Positions 12,876-24,988 are shown, counted from the first letter of the stretch. The stretch: 64,000 nucleotides of DNA from Cymbidium sinense (GCA_021442155.1 CM038221.1:29603906-29667905); one strand, 5' to 3'. Made by a program: numbers and translations. The notes: a model not told the origin generated them from the sequence alone.

Positions 12876-14395
12876 GCTACCCAATTTATTTTCAGGTTTG
12901 TACGGTGGTGCCTGACCACACTTGGCCTCTTATTCTTTTGTGTTGGCTTTATAAATTGATTGATAATTTGTTTAGCTTGTGCATTAAGATGACATATTTT
13001 CCTAGTTTGTTCCTTGCTTTGATGTATAACTTGGATGATGATTAGGCTCTTAGGAAAATAAATTTTCTACCCAACATAAACAACTTAAAACTAAAAATAA
13101 ATAACTCATAACCTCACCTAAAGCTTTGGTTATAAATCAAGATAAATGAATTAGCAACCCCTTTACTGGATGTTGTATTACTTTTCTCTCATCATGCATG
13201 AAAAGCATATTAGTTCACTCTTGATTTAGAGGGCTTCCACCCGTGCCAGTGAATTTGGCTTGACCTTTGAGAGCCATGGTGGAAACAAACCTCCCCATCT
13301 TGTTGATTTTGGCCCATAATCTAATTTCTCATGCATTAGGCATTGAATCCTAAAGCCTATGTTAAATTGATTGTCCAAAATGAAAATAAAACATAACAAA
13401 AATTTACATTAGATCTAGGACATTATTCATTCCTGTACATGATCTAGCCTCTTAGGGAGTGAGTTTAAGGACTTAGTCCCTTTCTAATAAACAACAGCTT
13501 AGCTATCTTACATAAGCATATTACTTGCCTACATGTATTTAAAACTATAGGAAGAGTTAGTTGGCAGCCACCCCCAGGCAGTTGTAAGTCCAAACTGTCG
13601 AGTGGTTTGTCCTCTCTTATGGAGGCAAACCAAATACCCACTTTTCACCTTAGATTTAATTCATGCTTGTGGACCTCGCCAAAGCTCTGTAGATTTAGGT
13701 TCTGAGGTTGCTTCTGCCCTTTACGGGCTATAAGCATAAATCCTCACCTTTTAGGCATTTTCATAATCTTATGTTGTGGAATTGTAAGCCCTAGATTTCT
13801 AATAAAAATTCAACTCAAACAAATAAATCAATTTTAAAAATGTAAAGTCCAACCATAGGATAGTTTAGGATGCTCGCTAAGTTTCAGCATCGTGAGCATC
13901 CCCTACTTATCTTCCTTTGGCTTCGATAATAAATCCCTCCTCTTGATCAATCCCATTTGATCTTCTAAAAATAAACCAATCGATTGATAGTCCTATCTAT
14001 TGAAATCTTCAGAGATAACAATCATTTTTCTTAATCGAGAGTATTCCTAAGGAATCATATTCCTTAGAATGTAATTAACTATGGGGGCTTGCCCCTGTAG
14101 GAAACTTAATGAACCCGATTTAAAATAAACTCTGCTTTACTTTTCCAGGGGGAAGAATCTCTGGTACATTCTAAAGACCCATAGTCCTTAGGAGTCCTTA
14201 TTGAGGTAATTAGATCCATTGTAGGGTGGTGACTTCTATCTTTCAAGATATTACACCTTTCCTCAATGTCATACCTGATCACCCTAATAAGAACATCTGT
14301 GAATCTTCGTGGTGTCTCAACAAGGCGTATATTTTGGTTTTCATTTATCCTTTCCAAAAAGAAGGAGAGATGAAGGCAGGAATATTTTCACCACA

Positions 14396-14400
14396 ATGGA
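14396..14400. repeat. Target site duplication ATGGA, right copy (solo LTR)
   Basis: It is the partner of 6825-6829 and follows the LTR end CACCACA directly. Confidence 0.9.
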
Positions 14401-16218
14401 TTTCGTTGGTTAGCGATGGATCACACTGAGAAGGAGCTTATATTAGCCTAAACCTATCTCAGATTTATTGAACTAAAGGGAGTAGTTTCCCAACCGAGGA
14501 GAGAACTATCCGACCAAAGGAGTGCCTTTCGGTTTGCAATGGTCGATTTAGGGAAGAAAGTACAAGGTCTCACATCTTCCACTTCAAAAGACCACTAGGG
14601 TGATCGGTTGTTGGGGCAACAAATCGAACCCGACCTAGGGCTTCCCGTCGATTTGTGACAGTAATGCTAGAAAGAAAGTGTCATAAACTTACATCTTCCA
14701 AAGCAAAATGACTACTGGGGTAACCTGTTTATGGCAAACAGATTGAACCCAACCTAAGAACAACTATGGAGAGTGCCGACCTGGGAACTTATCTCAACTT
14801 AGGTGGTTAGGAAATTCCTATAGGGAGTTCTGTTGACACTGCCCTATAGATAGGATGCCTGCTTAAGGAAAGGTGTCGCTAGGGGTTTGAATTTCTAATC
14901 CACAAGTTTAATTTATTTATTTTGTTTGTTTGTTTATTTTCGTGGACCCTATTAGTTTGTGAGGGATCATACTGAGAATGAGCTTATATCAGCCTAGACC
15001 TATCTTAGATTTATTGAACCAATGGAGAATCTGTGCATCCATTAAATGAATTCTCCAACCACAGGGGTGGTTATTAGGAAAGGGGGATTGTCCAATCTAA
15101 AAGTAACCGGGTAGTGTCTAAATGGGGTCGAGGATGTGATCCAAGTAAAGTGCCCACAGGGGAAGGGGCCACTAAGGGCTTTATCCAACACCCTGGAGAA
15201 GATAATTTGCTTAGGTATTCGGTGGCCAACTTAAGGAGAAAACATTGGAACTCACATCTACCAAGAGTGGGGTATCCACCGGGTGAGTCGTTTTCAGCTA
15301 GTGAACATCAACCAACCTAAGGTGCCCATTGATTTGCAATAATTAGCCTAGAAAGAAAGCTCGGGGACTCACATCCTCCTATAGTGAAACTGATTGCTGG
15401 GATAGTCTGTCTTCGACTCGACAGGTGCTATCCGACCTAGGGTGACTCTTGAGTGAATGTCACTAGGGGACTTATATCAACTCAAATGTAGTCAAGAGGA
15501 AAGGAACCTCTGAGGGACTTATCCTAAACCTCAAATATACTTGACCTAGTCAGTGCATGATGGCTAGTTCAAGAAGAAAGTGCGGGGACTCACATCTTCT
15601 TAAACAAAGTCAACATGAGGTATCTTACTGTTGCGTGGAGAAGCCTACCAAACAGATAAGGCGCTCATTGGTTTGCAATGGTCAAGTCAGGAAGAAAGTG
15701 TGGGGACTCACATCACTCAACAAATGACCACGAGGTGATACTAGGTAGTATATCCCAACCTAGAGTGAGTTCCATGAGGAGCTCCCACATCAAAATAGCC
15801 CGAGATAAAAGATTTGTGTTTATTTTTATGCTTGTGTTAAAGGGAATAGGATGCCTCTTGGGTTCTCTCACACCTATCTTAAACACGCTGGCAAATTTGA
15901 TGAAATGGTGCCATAGATGGCAGTTGTGATTCCATTAAGAAAGGATGCCGCTTTTGTTGTCTTATACCTAACTTAATTGTGCTAATCGAAATAGGATGCC
16001 TCTTGGGTTCTCTCACACCTATTCTAGTAGCGCTGGGAAATGTGTTTGATTGTGTTTATATTATGAAAGAGGGATAGGATGCCGTTCGGGTTCTCTTACA
16101 CCTACCTTAAACACATCATGGCGGATTCACAAACAAGCAGATCACACTTCGAATAAAGAGAAGATTCTGATGAATTGGAATAGAAATTTTTGATGATTAT
16201 TGTTTTTCAAACATATTT
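14401..16218 (-). repeat. 3' region of element A, pol-proximal part, tandem repeats
   Basis: This continues the array broken at 6829. Anchor blocks resembling GGGACTCACATCTTCC occur near 14553, 14672, 15236, 15350, 15571 and 15692, with irregular spacing that shows decay and internal deletion. About 15840-16130 is a second, shorter repeat type of about 60-140 bp around 'ggatgcctcttgggttctc', equivalent to B 43400-43870. It lies between the integrase stop codon (16219-16221) and the 3' LTR. No coding capacity is seen. Confidence 0.75.
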
Positions 16219-17440
16219 TTATGGGTAATATTTTTTTAAATAGAGCCCATTAATTGGAAGCATCAGGCGTTCACCTTTACAATCAATGAGCTGATATGAT
16301 CCTCCTTGGTAGGCCTTCTCTATAACATAGGGTCCTTCTCAAGTGGGTCAAACTTTCCTCCCATCTTTCGATGGGCAATAATTTGTCTCCTTAAAATAAG
16401 GATGAGCTCTCCTATTTGGAAAGTTCTAGGGCAGACCAGCTTGTTGTGACCTTGAATCATATTGGCCTTATACAACTCGAGATTTTGGCACGCCCTGAGG
16501 CATCTCTCCTCCAAACCTTCGAGCTCGTCTAACCAGAACTTGACATTCTGCTCTATAGTGATTTTACTACTCAATGCTATCCTTAGTGATGGGAGTTGAA
16601 CTTCTAAGGGTAGAACGGCTTCAAACCCATACACTAAGGAGAACGGGGTAGATTGAGTTGGAGTTTTGTATGTGGTATGGTAGGCCCACAAGGCTTCAAC
16701 CAACTACTCATGCCACTATCTTTTGTTGTCATTAAGTGTCTTCTTCGATATTTGAATGAGAGTTTTATTGAATGCTTCTACTAAGCCATTTTCTTTGGGA
16801 TAGTAGATGGTGGAGTATCTCCAATCTATACCGTGTCTCCTAGCAAAGCTGTTGATCTTGGTTCTCTTGAATGCAGTACCATTATTGGATATACTTCATC
16901 GAGGCACCTCGAACCTATATACATATATGGTTCCTAAAAAATTGGAGCACATGCTGAGCTGTGACCTCTCTGAGTGGGATTGCCTCCGTCCACTTGGAAA
17001 AGTAGTCGGTGGCAGCTAAGATGAACCAGTGACCCTTGGAAGAAGGAAGATCAATCGAAACCATAATGTTGGTACCACAACACTCAACACTCAAATGGCC
17101 ATGAGGACAATGTAGGATGTAGAATGTTGGGTTGTTGATGTAGGACCATACCATGTACCTGACACTGATGGCATATCCTAGCCACATTCATGCAATTTGT
17201 AATCATCAAAGGTTAGTAGTATTCTAGTCTTGTGATCTTTGCTTTCATATTTGAACCAGATTGATGCGCTCTACATAGACCTCAATGTACCTCAGTTATA
17301 ATCTTTTGAGCTTCATATTTATCCAAACAATGTAACCACATTTGATCGAAAGACCGTCGGTATAAGGTACCATCCACTAGAGCATAGGAGGGAGCTCTTT
17401 GTTTTGCCTAATGGGCTTATGATTTATATTGAGGTAGTTT
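16219..17440 (-). pseudogene. Integrase of element A (catalytic Asp residues lost)
   Basis: This is the C-terminal part of pol. Open stretches are 16915-17187 and 16320-16703. Visible motifs are the catalytic-core start (SSKGHWFI, then TDYFSKW), the NNGTAF block, NGLVEAFNKT, the EALWAYHTTYKTPT block and the C-terminal GGKF region, ending GLYLKKYYP and a stop at 16219-16221. Positions that should be the first two catalytic aspartates read Asn: GTNIM (codon 17068-17070) and SNNGTAF (codon 16884-16886). The glutamate (16776-16778) is kept, with the normal 35-residue spacing from the second position. The N-terminal zinc-binding part (17190-17440) is frameshifted. It is a dead copy; in B all three acidic residues remain. 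Confidence 0.85.
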
Positions 17441-18015
17441 TTCTGTATTTAGGTAATCCATGAATTGTTTCCTCTAATCTGACTCATCGTCCATTTTGGC
17501 TACGGCAACCTCCCCTTCAAAAGAGAATCTTTTGATGAGTTCAACATCAATAAGGGATATGATCTGTCTATTTTGGACCCTTGTTGGAAAGAACTCATCT
17601 TCCGGACATGCCAATTCCTTAACAAGTTTTGCCAAAGCATCTGCTATTGTGTTCTCTCCTCGAGGAATCTTATTGACCTGGTGGACCAATGTTTGTATGC
17701 TCGTGGTAATGATGAAGCTTGGGTTTTAGAACCTTGTAGACCCCACACTGTTGATGACCAACCGAGAATCCTGAGATGTTGATACTTTGACACACATTAG
17801 CTAACTCGGACATAATCAAAGCCTTATACTCAGCTTCGTTGTTGGTTCAGGGATTGGAGAGATAGTATGAGAATCTCTTCACATTGCGGTCTAGAGTTAA
17901 GATAACTATTCCTACCCTTACCTTTCCTGGAATAGTAGATCGTGGTGCTTCTCCTATTTGAAGGGAAGCTGCACCATCAAAATACATCTCCCAATGGCGA
18001 TTGTTAACCTCCCCT
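17441..18015 (-). pseudogene. Second (archaeal-type) RNase H of element A
   Basis: This lies between the RT-linked RNase H and integrase. From the N terminus I read YFDGAAS (first catalytic Asp), TNNEAEYKALI (catalytic Glu), a damaged GDSQLV motif, KPKLHHYHEH, then PRGENTIADALAKLVKEL (last Asp, open at 17474-17689). This order matches the extra aRNH domain that plant Tat elements carry. Stops occur near 17850 and a frameshift near 17760. The B copy (41621-42160) is in better condition and confirms the reading. Confidence 0.8.
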
Positions 18016-18059
18016 AAGTTCATGATTTATTCATCGGGGAGGTCATTACTAAGTTAAGA

Positions 18060-18460
18060 ATTAGTAGGAAGTGGGTGTGCTGCTAAGAAATTTACTAGTG
18101 CTTATCCTTTCACTGCACAAGGGGTATAAATGTAATATCAAATTGTGAGAGAATCATGGACCAAAGTGCCAACCATCCGGATAACGTCAGCCATGTCATG
18201 AGATACTGTAGTGGATTGATTCTTGAAATCAAGTTCACCTTATGAGAAAGCATATAGTGTCATAGCCTTTGGGATATGAAGATTAAAGTTAGGTAATATT
18301 TCTCAATAGGTGGGTAGTTTGCTTTAGCAGGGATCAGCCAATGGCTGAGGTAGTAGAGAGCACTCTCCTTTCCTTCATCGTTGGCCTAGGCCAACAAAGC
18401 ACCAAGGGAGTCATCCAATGCAGCTGTGTAGAGGATCAATAGCCTACCCAGGATAGGTGT
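18060..18460 (-). pseudogene. RT-linked RNase H of element A
   Basis: Residues typical of the Ty3 RNase H are visible: LYTAALDDSLGALLA, then KESALYYLS and YPPIEK, followed by the connection ending SQFDITFIP. An in-frame TAG interrupts it after GALLA. It is co-linear with B 41190-41560. In this lineage the domain is usually degenerate and followed by the aRNH. Confidence 0.75.
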
Positions 18461-19300
18461 TGCTAGGACTGGAGGCTTCACCAAATATTGCTTGATATCT
18501 TTAAAGGCATGCTGGCACTTATCATCCCACTTGAACTTGGCATCCTTTTTGACAAGTGCTAAAAATGGCTTGCATCTCCCTGATAAGTTGGAGATAAAGC
18601 ATCTTAGATACGCCAATCTCTCTTGGAATGATCTAAGTTGAGTTAGACTTTTATGGGGTGGCATTTCTAAGATAGCATTAATATTTTTTGGATCTATCTC
18701 TATTCCCCAGTGTCAAACAACAAACCCAAGGAACTTTCCTGAAGCTACTCTAAATGCACACTTCAAGGGGTTCATTTTGAGGTTATATTTCCTTAACCAT
18801 TCAAAAATTACTCTCAAGTCAAAGAGATGGTCATCCTTTTCTTTGCTTTTGACTACTAGATCATCAACATAGCACTCAATCTGATGATGAATGAGTTCAT
18901 TGAAGATCGAGTCACCCGGTATGTAACTGCATTTTAAGGCCAAAGGCATGACCTTATAACAAAAGATTCTGATCGAGGTTCAAAAAGTAGTGTTTATTTC
19001 ATCCTCAAGGGCCATCTTGATTTGGTTGTAGCCAGATGACCCATCCATGAAGAAGAAAACTGCATGAGATGAGGCAATCTACCATTAATTCTAGAATAGG
19101 AAGAAGAAACTCATCCTTAGGACATGCCTTATTTAAGTCCCTAAAATCATCACATATGTGAATTTGGCCATTCTTTTTCTTAACTAGGATGACACTGGAT
19201 AACCAGGTAGGGTATTTTTCTTCCCTGATGAAACTAGCATCGATGAGTTTCTTTTTCAGAAATGACCTGTTGTTCAATTTCTAATCGCATGCATCTAGGA
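18461..19300 (-). pseudogene. Reverse transcriptase of element A
   Basis: Open pieces are 19005-19277, 18713-18949 and 18386-18664. Motifs in order: WLSSVILVKKKNGQI, DFRDLNKACPKDEF, a frameshifted FMDGSSGYNQIKM block, a damaged MPFGLKNA block (reads MPLALK, with lost bases), then the catalytic YVDD at 18860-18871, [16 protein letters not shown], and the RT thumb/connection RSFQERLAYLRCFISNLSG. At least three frameshifts and a stop show it is inactive. YVDD is intact. Confidence 0.88.
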
Positions 19301-20040
19301 GCTTGCTTGATAGGGTTAGCATTAGGGTCTATTGCTAGCTTGTGGATTGCTACGTCAAGAGATAATCTAGGAATCTCTTCATATCTCTATGCAAAGTAGT
19401 CTTTGAACTCAGTCAATAGCCTAACTAAGTCATTGGTTTCTTCTTCATTCAGCAACAAATTGATGTATGTCGGGCATGGATCTTCTTCTATCTTGATGTT
19501 GATTTTTTTGAAGCTTGTCGATTATTGAATGGATTTCTTCTTTGAATTCTGGAGGTGCATCCTTGATTTGGAGATCATCTGGATCATCTAAAGTTTCTAA
19601 ACACACATACTCATAAGAGTTGGTGTAGTGTGAAAAGAACCTATCAGACTCCAAATGATTAGTGACAATTAAGTAGTAATCATCATCATTGACTTGACCT
19701 ACTATACCGAATCCTAGTCCTAATCTTGATTATGCATCACTGTCTCTGTCATTCCACAGCTTCTCGAAGTACTCTGACTGGTGCTTGGACCATGTATAAG
19801 AAATTAATCCTTTCTTTGTAAGATTAAGAACACAAGGCGAGTACCAATCAAAAGGTAATTCCATTAATTCTTTATATGAATTATCCTCAAGTTCTACATC
19901 AGCTTCTGGACTTGAGGATGATGATCCCAATAGGAATCTCTTCGGTTTGACATCCATGGAAGACCTAGGGGCTTCCTTAACTACTAAACCTTTAACTTTT
20001 TGTGAGATGAAAGTGAGGTTAGAGCTAAAGTTCCCAACTG
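19301..20040 (-). pseudogene. Linker between basic region and RT, element A
   Basis: Two open stretches (19730-19957 and 19445-19654) encode acidic, serine-rich sequence (for example LLGSSSSSPEADVELED and DDPDDLQIKDAPPEF) with no enzyme motif I recognise. B has the same segment (39701-40374), so it is a conserved part of the polyprotein, probably a spacer N-terminal to RT. Frameshifts separate the pieces. Confidence 0.6.
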
Positions 20041-20594
20041 CTATCTGATAGTCATATATAAAATAGATTCAAATGCATTCATGTTTTGCTTGGAGGAATG
20101 GTCTTTATCAATGTGCTCAAGTGTCACCTCCAATGAAACCCATTGAGAGGGGTTGGCTGGTGTGCTAATCACATGAGACTCATCCTCCAAGCTGGATTCC
20201 AAGTCTATGTGAATAGCAGGGGTACTCTTGTGAACTGGAACATAACCCCTGTTGGCTGGCAGCCAACCAGGGGGTCTTCCATCTTTAGAACTGCCTCTAT
20301 GTCTGCCTCTGCCTGGTGGAGGTCGATTCATCCTACCCATATGTCCATATGATGGAATGGACTGTGGGTGGAATATGACACGCGGCTCTACTTCTTCCTC
20401 GGAGTTCTTTTCTTGTTCACTTGTATTTTTTTTTCTTTTTTCTTTTTTCTTTTTCTTTTTCTTTTGTTTCCTCTTTTTCTTTTTCTTTTGTTTTTGAATT
20501 TTGTCCAAGTTCACAAGTAAAGGCCTTTTGATTCTGAGGAAGATAGTAGGTCATAACTTCATATATCTCGACCTCTCTAACTGAAAATGGCTTT
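20041..20594 (-). pseudogene. Lysine-rich plus RG-rich linker, element A
   Basis: An open stretch of 157 codons (20041-20514) starts with a tract of almost uninterrupted lysines with a few Glu, Arg and Gln, encoded by an A/G-only repeat. Then comes an acidic patch, an Arg/Gly/Pro-rich stretch (GRGRHRGSSKDGRPPGW), and an acidic tail. It sits between protease and RT. No known domain is seen. The basic tract could bind nucleic acid or act as a nuclear localisation signal; this is inference. B carries the same layout at 39151-39700. Confidence 0.65.
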
Positions 20595-21230
20595 TCATCT
20601 CTTTTGATAGTATTCGATTCCATCCTTCCTAACCTTGATGCACTGATGAAAGGAAGATAAAATCATCTTATTCTGGTGTATCCAAGGCCTACCGAGCAAA
20701 GTAGTGAATGAAATATTCGAATCTATTATATAGAACTTGGCTTTAGTCATCCGGTCACCTATCTCCAAAGGTAACACTATGGAACCTAAAGCACTCTCGC
20801 CTTGTTCATTGAATCCTCTCAACATCATCCGATCTCCTTGGAGTGTAGAGGTGTCAATCCTCAAATAAGCAAGAGTCTTTAGGCTCATAATATTCATCGA
20901 TGCACTAGATCAACCAAAACCCTGGAGAGTTTGAATCTTTCCATATCCACTGTGATGTAGAGGGGACGGTTGTGCTCCATGTCCCCCAGTAGGAGGTCTT
21001 CATCGGTGAAGGTAACTCCTTGGGCTTCTCTAGAATAATATGCCTTCTCTCCAATAGTGGTCAGTTGAGCTAAGCATATCTCTAGATCAAGAAGGGCCTT
21101 GATTAATGATTCTCTCATCTCTTTGGATAAGACAAGGGAATCATAGATGCTTAACTTAGATGGAAACTTTCTTAGGTGAGCGAGGATATTATAATCAACT
21201 TTGGGTTGGTCCTCCACAAGCATATCCATG
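20595..21230 (-). pseudogene. Aspartic protease of element A (frameshifted at active site)
   Basis: The upstream part (20894-21229) has the family block LRKFPSKLSIYDSLVLSKEM and a FTDEDLLLGDMEHNRPLYIT segment before the active site. The active-site Asp is present in SRVLVD, but one base is missing just after it relative to B (GATCTAGTG against GATCCAGGTG), so the frame shifts. The next frame (20595-20897) resumes with MSLKTLAYLRID and the end motif LLGRPWIHQNK. The pepsin-like fold is known for Ty3/gypsy proteases, which mature Gag-Pol. Confidence 0.8.
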
Positions 21231-21690
21231 GGTGGAGCATCCTGTGGAGGGTCATCTGGATCGCCAAAAGCAATGACTTATTTCCCCTTATCTTGAGGTG
21301 TTGCCCTATGAGGTAGAACCTTGCCACTTGGAGGTTGACTTCAGTGATCTCTTGTGGCAAGCTAGTGGAAGATTCTACCTGCTCGTCAAGCTCACATACA
21401 GCTTCTCCTATAGGACCCTCATAATCAGAAGATTCCAAGTCTATCTCAAGATGTGAACCCATAGTATTTAGAAATGGAAAGTCCATTTTTGAATCAAAAG
21501 AGAAAGATCGGAGTTGTTATAATTATTATTGAGACTTGAAGAGTTTCTTTAGGAGTAGAATTAGACAACCTATCAGAAGTGACACATATAATTCAAGCTA
21601 ATTTTATTCTTTGATTTCTTGGATTTTGAAGGAGGTACATAGTAGAAATCTAGAAAAATAAGTGGAGTGAGGAATTTGATGCCCTCATCC
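21231..21690 (-). pseudogene. Acidic spacer between gag and protease, element A
   Basis: The open stretch 21172-21486 encodes LEIDLESSDYEGPIGE and further acidic sequence, and overlaps the protease segment in another frame, which marks a frameshift near 21200. About 21490-21690 is low-complexity sequence with stops. B's equivalent is 37941-38530. No domain is recognised. Confidence 0.55.
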
Positions 21691-23070
21691 ACTAATACAA
21701 GATGTCTACTAGTAGAAGAGCTAGCTGAAGTAAAAGTGCTCGTTGAAGTAGTAGTTGCAACAGTGGACTAAAGGCTGGACTCGTCGTGGTTTGCTTGCTA
21801 TCCCGAAAGTGTGGGCTGTGCTTCGCCTGAGCTCCCACATTCCCTAAGTTATCTTGGGCAACTTGCAAACCTTCCTTAATGTTGGAGGTTTGAGCTGCCT
21901 CAAGCACCTGCAAGAAAAGTTTCTTGATTTTTGATATAATATTTTTAGTGGTTTTGGATAAGGAGATATCCCAATCTTCTTTGGTTTTGAGGATCGCAAG
22001 TATCCTCAAGGATTACCCTAACAGAATTGGATTGTTGTTCCACAAGGTATTCCTTTGGGATAACTATGGCGCCTGTCTTGAAGCTATGCTCAAGCCAGTC
22101 CTTGAATGTGAAGCAATCTTCTAAAACATGGCCTAACATGCGGTGGTAGGGGCAAAAGTTAGGATCATTGCTCCTGCCCACTTCCTCCGGCCTTTTAGGC
22201 TCGGGTAGCTGAAAATCACGCTTCTTTAAGAGGTTCTTAAAGATGTTCCTGATTACCTCCCTCTTAAATGAATAAGGTTTGCTTAGTTTATCCAAAAGAG
22301 TAGGTGGATGTTTGCTCGGCAGGTATGTGTACCACTGCTGCTGATGTGGTTGAGGAGGAGGCGGTGAAGGCCATGGAGGCTGCTGAGGCGGTCGGTAGGA
22401 TGGCCTAGGCGATGGTAAAAGAGGTGAAAGTGAGGGCTGTGGAGCTCGAGGTCTCTCAAATTGCTCTCTGGTCGGTTGTTTCCCCTTATCCACTGCTGTT
22501 ATTGCCACTGGCTTCTTCTCATAAGCTTTTTGTGGATTTGGCTTTATTGATTGATCCAAAAAAGGTAAGTGTTTGGCTTCTCCTTGTAAGCTAGCCGCCT
22601 TGTTGATTAGCTTCTCAACTATCTTGATGGTAAAACCTTTGAGCATGAAGGCGACCGGGCCATGAATATTCTTTAGTAGAATTTCTATGGCATGTTGTTT
22701 AGATAGTTGCGGTTCACATTTCATACTCAAATTATGCCATCTGAGAATATAATCAATGAGCGACTCACCAGGGTGTTGTTGAGCCACAACGAGATCACCT
22801 ATAATCACCCTTTGTTGAGCTCCAACAAACCTCTTAATGAAGAGTTGCTCAAACTCAGCAAAAGTCTTCATTGAACTATTGAGGAGTTCAACGTACCAAT
22901 CGAAGGTTATGTCTGCTAAGTTGTAGAAAAAAAGATAGAACAAAAGAGCATCACACCGCGCAGCAACAACGGCTCGAAGTGAGCTATGTGGCGTTGGTTC
23001 TTCTCAATGCTCTTGAAAGAAGATGGCAACCCTAGGATCTTGGATGGCATTTCCTCAGGTAGGTTCTACC
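21691..23070 (-). pseudogene. Gag (capsid and CHHC zinc knuckle) of element A
   Basis: The longest open frame of the window, 332 codons (21945-22943), is here. Its first 110 residues match the plant retrotransposon gag (capsid) pattern: DWYVELLNSS, FEQLFIKRFVGAQQR, QQHPGESLIDYILRW. A proline-rich linker follows (about residues 165-215), then a zinc knuckle CPYHRMLGHVLEDC with spacing C-x2-H-x4-H-x4-C, the CHHC form seen in this group. The N-terminal end of the domain (22944-23070, HIAHF) is in another frame, and the C-terminal tail continues to about 21692 after another shift. Gag forms the particle and packages the RNA. Confidence 0.88.
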
Positions 23071-23560
23071 CTTCAGAATCGATGATCCTCCTCAGGCTTG
23101 AGCCAACACTTCTCTCACTTGCTGCTCAACCATGAGTTTAATGTCATTTTCTTGTAAGGAGGTACTATCCACTACCTTCCTATACAAGCTTGTGCTACCC
23201 TACTCTACTATCGATGAATTCTTGGCTTGATCCAAGACATGCAATAACTCAGGCTGACTTGTTTCAGCAATAGTAAGATGCACTGCCGGGGATTGGTTCT
23301 GAAGTGCCAGAACTGCTGTTAGCAAGTCTTCAAGTCTCTTTCCCATCTTATCTATTTGTTCATTCTTTTTCTTTATTTGCTGAAGGAGGTGTTGGGTCGA
23401 GTGGGCAGTATCATCTTGCTCGATCGTAGCACCTTCCAAAACCTGTTGATCATGAAGGAGAGAACCCCTGGTATCAACCATGTGCACTTTTACTGAATCC
23501 TCCAACAGGTCATCTTCATTAGAATCAAAACTGATCTTCTCATCCTCTAGATCAGACTAG
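23071..23560 (-). pseudogene. Coiled-coil segment N-terminal to Gag, element A
   Basis: The open stretch 23200-23505 (101 codons) contains LLQQIKKKNEQIDKMGKR followed by LEDLLTAVLALQN, a heptad-like run of Leu/Ile suited to a coiled coil. It probably mediates Gag multimerisation. It lies directly upstream of the capsid domain, separated by a stop-containing 130 bp. B has only fragments of it (about 36440-36660). Confidence 0.6.
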
Positions 23561-24891
23561 GCATACCCTAGAATCTCCTTCTTCTAAACCAAATACTGAG
23601 CTACAATGTCATCTAGAGAACCATCCAACTGAACAAACACAAATGACTTTGACTGACTGGTGGTAGGATCACTATCATGACGAGGCACACCTCCCCGCCA
23701 AGAAATCTTTGAGGTGCTCACTTGAGGATGATCTCTTATGCTACTAGATCTGGGTGGAGTGGTACTCTAGAGGATCTATGACCATGGGGACAAGTATCTC
23801 CTTCCCCTTTCGCTTGCTATCTTAATCACTAATGGTGGTGGTGATGGCACTACTCGTGTCGCCATTCCCTCTTCATCATGGCGGGATAGAAGATGAGTAG
23901 AGATCACCTTAGTTGGTGGTGTAGATGGAATGGGATCTCTTGGTCGTAGTCGGATCACTAGTGGGGGTCTCTTTTCCCCGGATTCTGCCTTCATGGCCTT
24001 TGTTGGAATAGTGGATGATGGAATTTGTATTTGAGATGGTGGGCGTAGAGTGGAGCGGTGTTGTGGAGACAACACCGACTCTCTTTGGGCAGGACTCCTC
24101 TCCTATGGTGGGTAGTACCCGTTAATAGAATTATCAATGAGACGGGTAGTGTCGATCTGGAAAGTTGACAAGGTGAGTTCTTGTGCCGTGTACCTCCGTT
24201 GCTCCAGTTAGTATAATATGTATTGTGTACATGCCTCCTGGCCCTCTCTTGCGATATGTCACCCTGCGTGAGGAATGATGTAAGCGTAAATCAAGCGAGC
24301 CCCAGGACTTCTGATCAGTAGACCCCCTCTTGGGCAAAGAACTAATCTAAGGCGGCATTCTCCTCTCTCAGGTAGGGCGATAATGAAGCTAGGAGGAGGT
24401 GGCGAGATCCACCTAATGTCCTCTCCATCAGATCCAGAGAGAGGGTGAAACTTGTTTTTTGTGATCAGCGGGGAAACCATCATAGGTAACTCTTCTCTTG
24501 CAGCATGAGAAACTGCATCCAACTCCCTGGCTATGCGGGTATGATACCGCTTGATCATGCGGTTCTTGTTTTGGCGATGAGTCCTGGTAGGTGGACCAAT
24601 GCTGGAACTAGACCCAACCTCGTAGGTAGGGGAGACTATCTCTGGAATCAAGGGAGCCTTCCCCTTGGAAGGAGCCAATGAGTGGGTGCTAGCACTTAGA
24701 GCAAGGGGAACCATTGAGACGGTGTTGAAACATGCTTGTTGGAACTTCCATAGCTTCCTCTTGAGGGAATCTTTGAATCGACGATAATTCATTACGGATG
24801 GCTTCTACCCGGTCACCACCTCTGGCGGCGGTTTGTGGTGGTCCCCTCACAAGTGATCCCAGCCCCCTCAAAATCTCAGCCAAAATGAATG

Positions 24892-24941
24892 AGCTGGGCA
24901 AAGCCAGTCTGTGGGAAGCTGGGCAAAGCCAGTCTGTGGGA
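24892..24941. repeat. Perfect 25-bp tandem duplication in ORF1 of A
   Basis: Units 24892-24916 and 24917-24941 are identical (starting AGCTGGGCAAAGCC). The length is not a multiple of three, so it breaks the frame. B has one copy at the matching place. Confidence 0.85.
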
Positions 24942-24988
24942 AGCTGGCCCGATCTAAGGTCGAGTCCATCCCATAAGGAAAAATAAAC

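Larger units (their letters stand above)
6830..14395 (+). mobile_element. Solo LTR, 7566 bp
   Basis: It begins TGTTGACCTC and ends CACCACA, with the canonical TG...CA termini. It is flanked by a perfect 5-bp duplication and contains no internal domain. Its sequence runs colinear along its whole length with element B's 5' LTR (24994-32576), including the duplicated LTR-end unit, the W-box segment, hairpins at 10546-10568 and 12401-12478 and the TATA candidate at 12859. Solo LTRs arise by recombination between the two LTRs of one element. At over 7.5 kb it is very long for an LTR. It holds no gene I can support. Confidence 0.92.

Noticed and set aside
20252..20497. Phe-rich open frame on the plus strand
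   Set aside because: It is the antisense of the lysine-coding purine tract in element A's pol.
24798..24986. Plus-strand open frame next to element B's left end
   Set aside because: It is antisense to ORF1 of A and is created partly by the 25-bp duplication.
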